From positions 372,001-436,000 of the forward strand of contig CAWJIB010000007.1 of the NCBI GenBank assembly GCA_963842835.1: a DNA stretch of 64,000 bases. The letters run 5' to 3'. The notes under the pieces were generated by a model that saw nothing but the letters and a program-made list of their open reading frames with translations, was not told the DNA's origin and searched no databases. The stretch is from Roseiarcus sp963842835. Lineage in GTDB: Bacteria > Pseudomonadota > Alphaproteobacteria > Rhizobiales > Beijerinckiaceae. Each line of letters starts with the position of its first letter. Position 1 is the first letter of the stretch. A program made the position numbers and the translations under genes. Of this stretch, positions 54,398 to 62,803 are shown piece by piece.

Positions 54398-55885
54398 ATG
54401 TCGGCGACAGCGACGAATTCGAAGCTCATCAGCGGCGCGACGGGAGACTGGGAAGTCATCGTCGGTCTGGAGGTTCACGCGCAGGTTAATTCGCGCGCCA
54501 AGCTCTTCTCGGGGGCTTCCACCGCCTTCGGCGGCGCGCCCAACACGCATGTGTCGCTGGTCGACGCCGCCATGCCCGGCATGCTTCCGGTCATCAACCG
54601 CGAATGCGTCGCCCAGGCGGTGCGCACCGGGCTCGGGCTCAAGGCGAGGATCAACCTCCGCTCAACATTCGACCGCAAGAACTACTTCTATCCCGACCTG
54701 CCGCAGGGCTATCAGATTTCCCAGTACAAGAACCCGATCGTCGGCGAGGGCGAGATCCAGGTCGATCTGACGCCCGATCATTCGATCACGGTCGGCATCG
54801 AGCGCTTGCATCTCGAGCAGGACGCCGGCAAGTCGCTCCACGATCAGTCGCCGACGATGAGCTTCGTCGATCTCAACCGCTCCGGCGTCGCGCTGATGGA
54901 GATCGTCTCCAAGCCCGACATGCGCTCGGCAGACGAAGCCAAGGCCTATGTGAGCAAGCTGCGCACGATCCTGCGCTACATCGGTTCGTGCGACGGCGAC
55001 ATGGAGAAGGGCAACCTGCGCGCCGACGTCAACGTCTCGGTGCGCCGTCCAGGAGAGCCGCTCGGCACGCGTTGCGAAATCAAGAACGTCAACTCGATCC
55101 GCTTCATCGGCCAGGCGATCGAGGTCGAGGCGCGCCGCCAGATCGCGATTCTCGAGGACGGCGGCGCGATCGACCAGGAGACGCGCCTGTTCGACCCCGC
55201 CCGCGGCGAGACGCGCTCGATGCGCTCCAAGGAGGAGGCGCACGACTACCGCTATTTCCCCGACCCCGATCTGCTGCCGCTCGAACTCGACGAGGCGTAT
55301 GTCGACGCGCTCGCCGCATATCTGCCGGAACTGCCCGACGCCAAGAAGGCGCGGTTCATGGCCGATTACGGGCTCTCGCCCTATGACGCGACGATCCTCG
55401 TCGCGGACAAGGAGACCGCCGATTTCTTCGAGGAAGCCGTCACGCACGGCGGCGCGCGGCGCGACGCCAAGGCCGTCGCCAATTGGATCATGGGCGATCT
55501 GTCCGCCTATGCGAACGCGCAAAACCTGGCGGTCGCCGAGGCCGGATTGAGCAGCGGCGCGCTCGCGAGCCTCGTCGACCTCATCGGCGAAGGCGTCATT
55601 TCCGGCAAGATCGCGAAGGACGTTCTCACGATGCTGCTCGGGCCGGACAAGGGCGCCGATCCGCGCGCGCTCGTCGAGGCGCGCGGCCTTCGCCAGGTCA
55701 CCGACGCAAGCGCGATCGAGCGCGCGGTCGATGCCGTCGTCACCGCCAATCCGGACAAGGCCGAGCAGGCCAAGGCGAAGCCCGGCATGCTCGGATGGTT
55801 CGTCGGACAGGTGATGAAAACGACCGGCGGCAAAGCCAATCCGCAAGCCGTCAGCGATGCGTTGAAGGCGCAACTCGGCCTTTGA
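54398..55885 (+). CDS. gatB: Asp/Glu-tRNA amidotransferase subunit B
   Basis: GatB phosphorylates the misacylated tRNA and performs transamidation. At 495 residues it shows VIVGLEVHAQV at the start, KNYFYPDLPQGYQISQY, EDAGKSLHD-like IHLEQDAGKS, LNRSGVALMEIVSKPD, DVNVSVR and the C-terminal tRNA-binding tail domain. It ends the gat operon. Confidence 0.95.
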   Translation: MSATATNSKLISGATGDWEVIVGLEVHAQVNSRAKLFSGASTAFGGAPNTHVSLVDAAMPGMLPVINRECVAQAVRTGLGLKARINLRSTFDRKNYFYPDLPQGYQISQYKNPIVGEGEIQVDLTPDHSITVGIERLHLEQDAGKSLHDQSPTMSFVDLNRSGVALMEIVSKPDMRSADEAKAYVSKLRTILRYIGSCDGDMEKGNLRADVNVSVRRPGEPLGTRCEIKNVNSIRFIGQAIEVEARRQIAILEDGGAIDQETRLFDPARGETRSMRSKEEAHDYRYFPDPDLLPLELDEAYVDALAAYLPELPDAKKARFMADYGLSPYDATILVADKETADFFEEAVTHGGARRDAKAVANWIMGDLSAYANAQNLAVAEAGLSSGALASLVDLIGEGVISGKIAKDVLTMLLGPDKGADPRALVEARGLRQVTDASAIERAVDAVVTANPDKAEQAKAKPGMLGWFVGQVMKTTGGKANPQAVSDALKAQLGL

Positions 55886-55896
55886 TTGGGCCGCGA

Positions 55897-55930
55897 TGAT
55901 TCGGGCGAATCAGCTGATTCGCAACGAATC
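55897..55930. promoter_or_regulatory. cruciform cluster of four GANTC methylation sites
   Basis: Four GANTC sites start at 55898, 55907, 55916 and 55926, alternating GATTC, GAATC, GATTC, GAATC. They form stem-loops TGATTCG-GG-CGAATCA and GATTCG-CAA-CGAATC, and the central CGAATCAGCTGATTCG is a perfect palindrome. GANTC is the CcrM methyltransferase target in alphaproteobacteria. The cluster lies 11 bases after gatB and could also act as its terminator. Confidence 0.5.
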
Positions 55931-56438
55931 GCAGCGCGCATGAGCGCAAACTTGGCGCGCGCGCGACAAAAATATGTCGTTTGTCTCCAAGAAAAATTCG
56001 ATTGCGATTTGCAATCGCCATGCATCATTTTGGAACGCGGCGCCGACGACGCGCTCGCGCCGCGGCGTTGCGCGAAGCATGCGCCGCGCCGCGCGCGCCG
56101 CACCTCCGCGCGCTGCGCGCCACAATCGACGATTCCCGGACTCACCTGCAAAACAAGGCGTCACCGTGAATGCGAGCTGTCGGATCGCGGCCGTGGCGCG
56201 CGTGCGGCGCTTTGGCGCGCGATGAATGAGGCCGCGCCGGCGGCGCCGCTTCGCTCCGCTTTCGCGCGCCGCGCCAAGCAACTCCCGCGCGCGCGATAAT
56301 TCGATAGACCTCGACGCCAAGGCGCGCGAGTCGCTGTGGCTTCGCTTGCTCTGCGAGAAAACGAAGATAATTTCGTCAATGCTTTTCTTTCGCGCGAAAA
56401 GCACGCGCGAGGGAAACGATCCAGAGGGACGCAACACA
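55931..56438. other. leader region of the histone-like gene
   Basis: About 500 bases with no gene I can support. A long minus-strand frame across it is an artefact of GC bias and of the antisense Lys/Ala repeats. The stretch is less GC-rich around 55970-56030 and 56340-56400, so the promoter for the histone-like gene may lie there. Confidence 0.4.
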
Positions 56439-56762
56439 ATGGCGAAAGCTGCTGCTAAGAAGTCGGCGTCGAAAGCCGCCGCGAGAAAGACCGTGAGGAA
56501 GACCGCCGCGAAAAAGGCGACCAAGAAAACCGCCGCCAAGAAGGGCGCGCGCAAAGTGGTGGCGAAGAAGGCCACGCGCAAAGCCGCGGTGAAGAAGGGC
56601 GCCAGAAAGGCCGCCCCGAAGAAGACCGCCAGGAAAGCCGCGCCGAAGAAGGCCGCCAGGAAAGCCGCGCCGAAGAAGGCCGCCGCCAAGCGCGCGCCGG
56701 TCAAGCGCAAAAAAGTCGCGCCCGCTCCGGCCGCTCCGACCGAGACGCCGCCCGCCACCTGA
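56439..56762 (+). CDS. histone H1-like Lys/Ala-rich DNA-binding protein
   Basis: The 107-residue, extremely basic protein consists of Lys-, Ala- and Arg-rich repeats (KKTARKAAP, KKAARKAAP and variants) with a short Pro/Ala-rich C-terminal tail (APAPAAPTETPPAT). It resembles the C-terminal domain of eukaryotic H1 and bacterial AlgP/HctB-type proteins that coat DNA. ATG at 56439 follows AGAGGGA; upstream in-frame sequence is unrelated. Nearly identical 24-base units around 56604-56684 show recent repeat amplification. It may compact the nucleoid. Confidence 0.85.
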   Translation: MAKAAAKKSASKAAARKTVRKTAAKKATKKTAAKKGARKVVAKKATRKAAVKKGARKAAPKKTARKAAPKKAARKAAPKKAAAKRAPVKRKKVAPAPAAPTETPPAT

Positions 56763-57122
56763 GGCGGTCGCTTTCGGCAAGTAACGGCTGATCAAACTCG
56801 GCGCGCGGCGTTTTCGCCCTGTCTGATCAGCCTGCTCGCCGAGCGGATCTTCCCCTCGTCGAGGCTGGATCGGGCCGACGAGACGCCTAAGGCGATCCGA
56901 CGCAGCGGTCGTCGGCTGCTGCGCAGAGGCGGACGCGGGCGCGCCGCCGCCACAATCCCACTAGCGATGAATTCGACGGGACCGCGGCGAGGAAGGGCGC
57001 CTCGCCGGGAAAGTCTTTGCGCCCTGTCAGTCCGGCGCTACCATGGCGATGTCGACGGGCGGTCGTCTCATCCGACGCGAAGCCCGCCCGTTCGAAGGCG
57101 CTAACCGACGAGGCGATCGGCC
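56763..57122. other. gap with a long inverted repeat
   Basis: A 360-base gap. GGCTGATCA (56786-56794) and TGATCAGCC (56824-56832) are perfect inverted arms 29 bases apart, enclosing a small GGCG-TTTT-CGCC hairpin (56807-56818). This may terminate the histone-like gene. No gene is seen in the remainder. Confidence 0.4.
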
Positions 57123-57824
57123 ATGACCCAGGATCCCATTCAGCTCTATTATTGGCCGACGCCGAACGGCTGGAAAATATCGATCATGCTCGAAGAGTGC
57201 GCCCTGCCCTACGCGCTCAACATGGTCGACATCGGCGCCGGCGCGCAGTTCGAGCCGGCCTTTCTCGCCATCTCGCCGAACAATCGCATCCCCGCCATCG
57301 TCGATCCGAACGGCCCGGACGGCGCGCCGATCTCGGTGTTCGAATCCGGCGCCATCCTGCAATATCTGGCGCGCAAGACCGGGCGCTTCGGCGGCGAAAC
57401 TGAGCGCCAACGCGTCGCCGTCTCCGAGTGGCTGTTCTGGCAGGTCGGCGGGCTCGGCCCCATGGCGGGGCAAGCCAACCACTTTCGCATTTACGCGAAG
57501 GAGAAGATCCCGTACGCGATCCAGCGCTACACCGACGAAGTCAATCGGCTCTTCGGCGTGATGAATCGGCGCCTCGAACACAATGAATATCTCGCTGGCG
57601 CCTATTCGATCGCCGACATGGCCTGCGTCGGCTGGACGAAAGGTTGGGAGCGCATGGGACAGGACATCGCCGCTTTCCCGCATCTCAAGCGCTGGCTCGA
57701 CGCGGTGCTGGCGCGGCCGGCCGTCCAACGCGGCATCGCGCTGGACGTCCCGGAACGGCGCAGGTCCAATCTCGCCACCGACGAGGAGGCGCGCAAGGTC
57801 CTGTTCGGCCAGCGCGCGCGCTGA
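57123..57824 (+). CDS. glutathione S-transferase, YfcG/Nu-class like
   Basis: A 233-residue thioredoxin-fold GST. The N-terminal domain has LYYWPTPNGWKISIMLEE, SPNNRIPAIVDPNG and SVFESGAILQYLARKTGRF, the last two being the glutathione-binding cis-Pro and ES motifs. The TPNGWKI string is that of Nu-class enzymes (YfcG/YghU), which act as disulfide-bond oxidoreductases using glutathione. ATG at 57123, single-gene unit before tRNA-Ser. Confidence 0.9.
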   Translation: MTQDPIQLYYWPTPNGWKISIMLEECALPYALNMVDIGAGAQFEPAFLAISPNNRIPAIVDPNGPDGAPISVFESGAILQYLARKTGRFGGETERQRVAVSEWLFWQVGGLGPMAGQANHFRIYAKEKIPYAIQRYTDEVNRLFGVMNRRLEHNEYLAGAYSIADMACVGWTKGWERMGQDIAAFPHLKRWLDAVLARPAVQRGIALDVPERRRSNLATDEEARKVLFGQRAR

Positions 57825-57899
57825 GGCGGCCAAGCGCGGCTCTTGCAATAGCGGGAACCGTCGGGCATATGTCCGGCAGCGGCATGCCATGGCGCACGC

Positions 57900-57993
57900 G
57901 GAGATGTGGCCGAGAGGCTGAAGGCGGCGGTTTGCTAAACCGTTATAGGGTTGTAAAGCCCTATCGAGGGTTCGAATCCCTCCGTCTCCGCCA
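57900..57993 (+). tRNA. tRNA-Ser (anticodon GCT)
   Basis: Acceptor GGAGATG pairs with CGTCTCC (one G-U). The anticodon loop is TTGCTAA; a long variable arm (TATAGGGTTGTAAAGCCCTATC) and GGTTCGAATCC follow; discriminator G and an encoded CCA end it at 57993. Confidence 0.95.
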
Positions 57994-58042
57994 TCCTGCT
58001 TCGCGCTACGCGCTTCGCAGGATTGGCGCCGAGCCAAGGCGC

Positions 58043-58237
58043 CATGTCGGTATAACCTCCGATCTCAAAAGACGCCTTTCGGAGCACAATGCCGGAAAGT
58101 CTCCACATACCTCGAAGTTCATGCCTTGGCGGCTCATAACCTACGTCGCATTCTCCGACGAACTCAAAGCCGCGGAATTTGAGCTATATCTGAAATCCGG
58201 CTCCGGGCACGCTTTCGCAAAAAGGCGCTTGTGGTGA
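58043..58237 (+). pseudogene. GIY-YIG nuclease fragment
   Basis: The frame reads HVGITSDLKRRLSEHNAGKSPHTSKFMPW and continues to a stop after KRRLW, the second half of a small GIY-YIG (UPF0213-type) nuclease. The N-terminal GIY segment is missing, with tRNA-Ser ending only 50 bases upstream. The YIG Tyr position has become His. It is probably a deletion scar; a frameshift that hides the N-terminus is less likely because no matching sequence is seen. Confidence 0.65.
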
Positions 58238-58367
58238 GCGTCGTGAGATTCTGCCCGGCGCGGTAGGCGAGAGGCGTAGCCGATTTGTCGGCGGCGTGCG
58301 CGCTTGATGGCGTCGCCCCCGCCCGCCCTTAACCCGAAATTATCGCGCCTTTGCCAAGCTCAAGCGC

Positions 58368-59858
58368 ATGTCGTTCGCGCTTCCGCTCGCCTCCGATCCC
58401 TCGAACGCGACGCGCGCGGCCTCGCGCCCGGCCGAGGCCGCGCCGCTGCTCATCGCGCTCGCGGTCTTCGCGCTCGCCGCCTTCTCGCCGGCGGCGCTCA
58501 ACGACGGCGACACCTGGTCGCATCTGGCGACCGGAGAATGGATTCTCCAGCATGGCGCGGTTCCGCGCGCTGACCCCTTCTCCTTCACTTTCGCCGGCGC
58601 GCCGTGGACGGCGCACGAATGGCTCTCGGAGCTTCTCTTCGCCCTCGCCTTCCGCGCCGCCGGATGGAGCGGCGTCGTGCTGCTGACGGGGGCGGCGGCA
58701 GGCGCCGCCACGTTCGTCATGGCGAACCGCGCGGCGCGCGACCTCACCGGAATCGCCCTTCTCATCGTTGCGGCGCTGGGCGCGAGCCTCATCGCGCCGG
58801 GCCTGCTCGCGCGCCCGCACATCCTCGCCCTGCCCGTCCTCGCGCTGTGGGGGTCCGGCCTGTTGGCGGCGCGCGAACGCGCGCGGGCGCCTTCGCTTTG
58901 GCTTGCGCCGCTGATGACGGTCTGGGCCAATCTGCACGGCGGCTTCGCCTTCGGCCTCGCGTTGATCGCGCCCTTCGCGCTCGAGGCGTGGCTCGCGGCG
59001 CCGCGCGAGGGCCGCCTCGCCGTCGCTCGAAGCTGGGGCCTGTTCGCGTTTCTGAGCCTCGGCGCGGCGCTGCTGACGCCGTCCGGCGTCGAGGGGCTCA
59101 TGTTCCCGCTCAAGCTCGTCGGCGTCGAGCATCTCAGCAATATCGGCGAATGGCGCCCGGAGAATTTCGCCCATCCCGGGGCGATGGAGATCGCGCTGCT
59201 GGCGCTGATCGCCTTGGCGCTGACGCGGCCCGTGGCCGTTCCGCTGGTGCGCGCGGCGCTCGTGGTCGGGCTGATCCATATGTCGTTGCAGCACGCGCGC
59301 CACGAAACGCTGCTCGCGATCCTCGCGCCGATGCTGCTCGCTGAGCCGATCGCCCGCGCGCTCGGCGCGCCGTCGGCCGCGCCCCCGCCGCGCTTCGCGC
59401 GCACGCCGCTCCTCGCCGCGGCGGCGATCGCGCTGCTCCTTTCGGGCGCGCGCCTCGCCCTGCCGGTCGCGCGCGCCGACACAGCCACGGCGCCCATCGC
59501 CGCGCTGCGAGCCGTGCCGCCCGCGCTGCGGGCCGAGCCGGTCCTCAACGACTACGGCTTCGGCGGCTATCTCATCTGGGCGAAGGTCCGCCCGTTCATC
59601 GACGGCCGCGCCGACATGTATGGCGACGCCTTCCTCGAGCTCTACGGCAAGATCATCGGCGGCGATCCCGACGCGCTCGAGCCGACGCTGAAGCGCTACG
59701 ATATCGCCTGGACGATCTTCGCTCCGAGCCAGCGCGTCGTCGCGCTGATGGACCGCGAGCCCGGCTGGCGGCGCCTCTACGCGGATAAGTTCGCGGTGGT
59801 GCACGTTCGCGACGATTCGGGCGCGCCGGCGCAGCCGCGCGCGTTGCGGGGGGACTGA
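58368..59858 (+). CDS. polytopic membrane protein, GT-C-like
   Basis: The 496-residue protein has about ten hydrophobic segments in its first 390 residues and a soluble C-terminal domain with LNDYGFGGYLIW and FIDGRADMYGD. A first-loop motif NDGDTWSHLATGEWIL and WTAHEWLSELLF suits large conserved alphaproteobacterial membrane proteins distantly like GT-C glycosyltransferases. ATG at 58368. It is a single gene between tRNA-Ser and ettA. Function unknown; a role in envelope sugar transfer is only a guess. Confidence 0.75.
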   Translation: MSFALPLASDPSNATRAASRPAEAAPLLIALAVFALAAFSPAALNDGDTWSHLATGEWILQHGAVPRADPFSFTFAGAPWTAHEWLSELLFALAFRAAGWSGVVLLTGAAAGAATFVMANRAARDLTGIALLIVAALGASLIAPGLLARPHILALPVLALWGSGLLAARERARAPSLWLAPLMTVWANLHGGFAFGLALIAPFALEAWLAAPREGRLAVARSWGLFAFLSLGAALLTPSGVEGLMFPLKLVGVEHLSNIGEWRPENFAHPGAMEIALLALIALALTRPVAVPLVRAALVVGLIHMSLQHARHETLLAILAPMLLAEPIARALGAPSAAPPPRFARTPLLAAAAIALLLSGARLALPVARADTATAPIAALRAVPPALRAEPVLNDYGFGGYLIWAKVRPFIDGRADMYGDAFLELYGKIIGGDPDALEPTLKRYDIAWTIFAPSQRVVALMDREPGWRRLYADKFAVVHVRDDSGAPAQPRALRGD

Positions 59859-59992
59859 GGGGCAAGCCCTTCTCCCGCCTGCACAGAAGGCTTCGGCCGA
59901 AGGCCGCTGGATGAGGGGCCTTCGCGCGTGTCGCTGCGCCCTCGCCCGGGCCTCTCCCGCAAGCGGGGGAGCGGAATGATCGCCGCCCGCCC

Positions 59993-61648
59993 CTAGCGCG
60001 AAAACTTCTTATATTTCAGCCGGTGCGGGATGACGCTGTCGATCCCCAGGCGCCGCTTCTTGTCTTCCTCGTAATCGGCGAAATTGCCCTCGAACCATTC
60101 GACGTGGCTATCGCCCTCGAAGGCGAGCATGTGGGTGGCGATGCGGTCGAGGAAGAAGCGGTCGTGGCTGATGATGACCGCGCATCCCGCGAAATCGAGC
60201 AACGCCTCTTCGAGCGCGCGCAACGTGTCGATGTCGAGGTCGTTGGTCGGCTCGTCGAGCAGCAGCACGTTGGCGCCCTCCTTGAGCATCTTGGCCAGAT
60301 GCACGCGGTTGCGCTCGCCGCCCGAGAGCATGCCGACCTTCTTCTGCTGGTCGGCGCCCTTGAAATTGAACGCGCCGCAATAGGCGCGCGAATTGATTTC
60401 GCGCTTGCCCAAGTAAATAATGTCGTTGCCTCCCGAGATTTCCTCCCAGACGGTTTTCCTGTCGTTGAGCGCGTCGCGCGACTGATCGACATAGCCGAGC
60501 TGCACGGATTCGCCGATCTTGATCGAACCGCTGTCGGACTTCTCCTGGCCGGTGATCATGCGGAATAGCGTGGTCTTGCCCGCGCCGTTCGGCCCGATCA
60601 CGCCGACGATGCCGCCGGGCGGCAGCTTGAAGGACAGCTTGTCGATCAGCAGCCTGTCGGCGAAGCCCTTCGACAGATTCTCGAAGTCGACGACGTTGGC
60701 GCCGAGCCGTTCGGCGACGGGAATGATGATCTGCGCGGTTGTCGGCGCCTTTTCGCTCTGCTTCTTGACCAGTTCGTCATAGGCCTGAATGCGCGCCTTG
60801 GATTTGGCCTGGCGGGCTTTGGGCGAGGCGGCGATCCACTCGCTCTCGGCCTCCAGCGCGCGCTGGCGCGCTTCTTCTTCGCGGCTCTCCTGCAGGAGCC
60901 GCTTCTGCTTCTGCTTCAGCCAGGAGGAATAATTGCCCTCGTAGGGAATGCCGCGGCCACGATCGAGCTCGAGAATCCAGCCCGTGACGTTGTCGAGGAA
61001 GTAGCGGTCGTGGGTGACGATCAGGATCGCGCCGGGATATTGGCGCAAGTGCCCCTCCAACCAGTTCACCGTCTCGGCGTCGAGATGGTTGGTCGGTTCG
61101 TCGAGCAGCAGCAGGTCCGGCTTTTCCAGCAGCAGCCGGCACAGGGCGATGCGGCGGCGCTCGCCGCCCGAGAGCGTGTCGACGTCGGCCTCGTCGGACG
61201 GGCAGCCGAGCGCGTCCATCGCCTGCTCGACCTGGCTGTCGAGATCCCACAGGCCCTTGGCCTCGATCTCGTCCTGCAGGCGCGTCATCTCGTCCGCCGT
61301 CTCGTCGGAATAGTTCATGGCGAGTTCGTTGTAGCGGTCGAGGACCGCCTGCTTGTCCTTGACGCCGAGCATCACGTTGCCGCGCACGCCGAGGTCGGGG
61401 TCGAGATGCGGCTCTTGCGGGAGATAGCCGACGCGCGCGCCCTCGGCGATGAAGCCCTCGCCGGTGAATTCGGTGTCGAGGCCCGCCATGATGCGCAGCA
61501 GCGTCGATTTGCCCGAGCCGTTGACGCCGAGCACGCCGATCTTGGCGTCGGGGTAGAACGACAGGTGGATGTTTTCGAGCACCTTCTTGCCGCCGGGCCA
61601 GGTCTTGTTGAGGCCCTGCATGTGATAGATGAATTGGCGCGCGGCCAT
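59993..61648 (-). CDS. ettA: energy-dependent translational throttle protein EttA (ABC-F)
   Basis: This 551-residue ABC-F ATPase without membrane domain binds the ribosomal E site and gates translation by ATP/ADP ratio. It has two ABC domains: GVNGSGKSTLLRIMAG with LSGGERRRIALCRLLL, and GPNGAGKTTLFRMITG with LSGGERNRVHLAKML. The arm and linker (KQKRLLQESREEEARQRALEAE) lie between them. QFIYHMQGLNKTWPGGKKVLE at the start is typical of EttA. ATG at 61648. Confidence 0.95.
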   Translation of the reverse strand: MAARQFIYHMQGLNKTWPGGKKVLENIHLSFYPDAKIGVLGVNGSGKSTLLRIMAGLDTEFTGEGFIAEGARVGYLPQEPHLDPDLGVRGNVMLGVKDKQAVLDRYNELAMNYSDETADEMTRLQDEIEAKGLWDLDSQVEQAMDALGCPSDEADVDTLSGGERRRIALCRLLLEKPDLLLLDEPTNHLDAETVNWLEGHLRQYPGAILIVTHDRYFLDNVTGWILELDRGRGIPYEGNYSSWLKQKQKRLLQESREEEARQRALEAESEWIAASPKARQAKSKARIQAYDELVKKQSEKAPTTAQIIIPVAERLGANVVDFENLSKGFADRLLIDKLSFKLPPGGIVGVIGPNGAGKTTLFRMITGQEKSDSGSIKIGESVQLGYVDQSRDALNDRKTVWEEISGGNDIIYLGKREINSRAYCGAFNFKGADQQKKVGMLSGGERNRVHLAKMLKEGANVLLLDEPTNDLDIDTLRALEEALLDFAGCAVIISHDRFFLDRIATHMLAFEGDSHVEWFEGNFADYEEDKKRRLGIDSVIPHRLKYKKFSR

Positions 61649-61717
61649 CGCGGAACGTCCTTGCGGGAGGGGGGGAATTCGCGCCTGACCTAGCAGGGGT
61701 CGTGCGGCGAAACAAGC

Positions 61718-62236
61718 TTACGGCCAAGAGAGCTGATTCTTCGGCAGACGGCCGCTCGGATCGAATACGGCGACGCGGTGGGGCGGATGTTCGCTCCAGG
61801 ACCACAGCACGAGATTGGCGTCGTCGCGGGTCGCGCTTCGCGCATAGCTCGGCGCGAGCAAGCCGGCCGCGCCCTCAGCGATCAGGCGCTCGGCGAGCCG
61901 CCACGACGGCGGATTGCGCCGCGCCGCCGCTTCGGCGAACCAAGCGCAGGCCGTGTCCGCCTCGGCGACGCCGGCGGCCTTGCGCAGGTCCTCGGTTCTG
62001 AGGTCGACGACGTCTTGGCAGTCGATTTCATACGTGCAGAGCACGCAAGGCTCGAACTTGCGGGCGAAGCCCTGGCTCGCTTCCTTGATCGCGGTCATCG
62101 GATCGAGCGCGACATAAAGCGCCGGCGTTCCCTTGGGGTTGAAGCGCCCGCCGTGGACCGCCGCGCCTTCTCCCGAAAGCGGCCGAAAAGACCAGCGGGG
62201 ATCGTGCGCGCGGTAGGCGAGGCCGACAAACCTCAC
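61718..62236 (-). CDS. RES-domain toxin
   Basis: The 172-residue RES-family toxin, whose members degrade NAD, shows YRAHDPRWSFRPLSGEGAAVHGGRFNPKG (the Arg/Tyr and GGRFN region), LYVALDPMTAIKEA with the conserved Glu, and SWRLAERLIAEGAAGLLAPSYA near the end. The start is GTG at 62236 overlapping the antitoxin stop by four bases (GTGA). The longer upstream open frame lies inside the antitoxin. Expected to act in the cytoplasm when the antitoxin is lost. Confidence 0.88.
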   Translation of the reverse strand: MRFVGLAYRAHDPRWSFRPLSGEGAAVHGGRFNPKGTPALYVALDPMTAIKEASQGFARKFEPCVLCTYEIDCQDVVDLRTEDLRKAAGVAEADTACAWFAEAAARRNPPSWRLAERLIAEGAAGLLAPSYARSATRDDANLVLWSWSEHPPHRVAVFDPSGRLPKNQLSWP

Positions 62237-62655
62237 GCATAGCCGCCCATTGCGATCGAATCGAGATAGTCGCGCAAGGCGCCGGCCTGACCGGTCTTGA
62301 CCAGCAATTCGGCGGTGCGGTCGCCGAACGCTGGGATTGGCTCGCCGCGATACCAAGCCAAGGCCTGCGCCCGGCCGCCCGCCCACCCGGAAACGCGCGT
62401 CAGGACCTCCAGCATTTCGCGCAAGCGCGTTTGCGTCTTCGCCGCGCCCGCGCGCCCGCTCTTGTAGAGCGCCTCAGGTCTCAGACCGATCGTCTCCGCG
62501 ACTTGTTTTTTCGACAAGCCGAGGTCGCTGATGACAGCCCATGTCGCCGCCGCTTCGCGCGAAGACTGGCGAGCCGGCGCGGGCCGGCGGGGCGACTTGA
62601 TCGGCGAGGCCGCGCGTGTCGACTTGGCCCTCGTCGTCGACTTGGCCTCCGTCAT
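62233..62655 (-). CDS. Xre/MbcA/ParS-type antitoxin
   Basis: The 140-residue antitoxin of the RES system has a basic disordered N-terminus (to about residue 35), an Xre-like helix-turn-helix (DLGLSKKQVAETIGLRPEALYK), and the MbcA/ParS toxin-binding domain with GGRAQALAWYRGEPIPAFGDRTAELLVKTGQ. It would neutralise the RES toxin and repress its own promoter. ATG at 62655 follows AAAGGAG. Confidence 0.87.
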   Translation of the reverse strand: MTEAKSTTRAKSTRAASPIKSPRRPAPARQSSREAAATWAVISDLGLSKKQVAETIGLRPEALYKSGRAGAAKTQTRLREMLEVLTRVSGWAGGRAQALAWYRGEPIPAFGDRTAELLVKTGQAGALRDYLDSIAMGGYA

Positions 62656-62803
62656 TGTCCGCTCCTTTGCCTCATAGATAGATCAAAATATGGGACAAAT
62701 GCCCTCGTGGCGCAAGTGTTCGCCCGGGCGCGTCTTGCCCGAGCGCTCGCCTCGGGCTTCAAGTCGTGCAATTCGCCCGCCCGGTCAGCGCGCTCCCTGC
62801 GCC

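Noticed and set aside
55910..56758. 282-residue minus-strand frame with Ala/Phe-rich repeats that looks like a membrane protein
   Set aside because: It is the antisense of the Lys/Ala repeat gene at 56439-56762; hydrophobicity follows from the complement of Lys codons.
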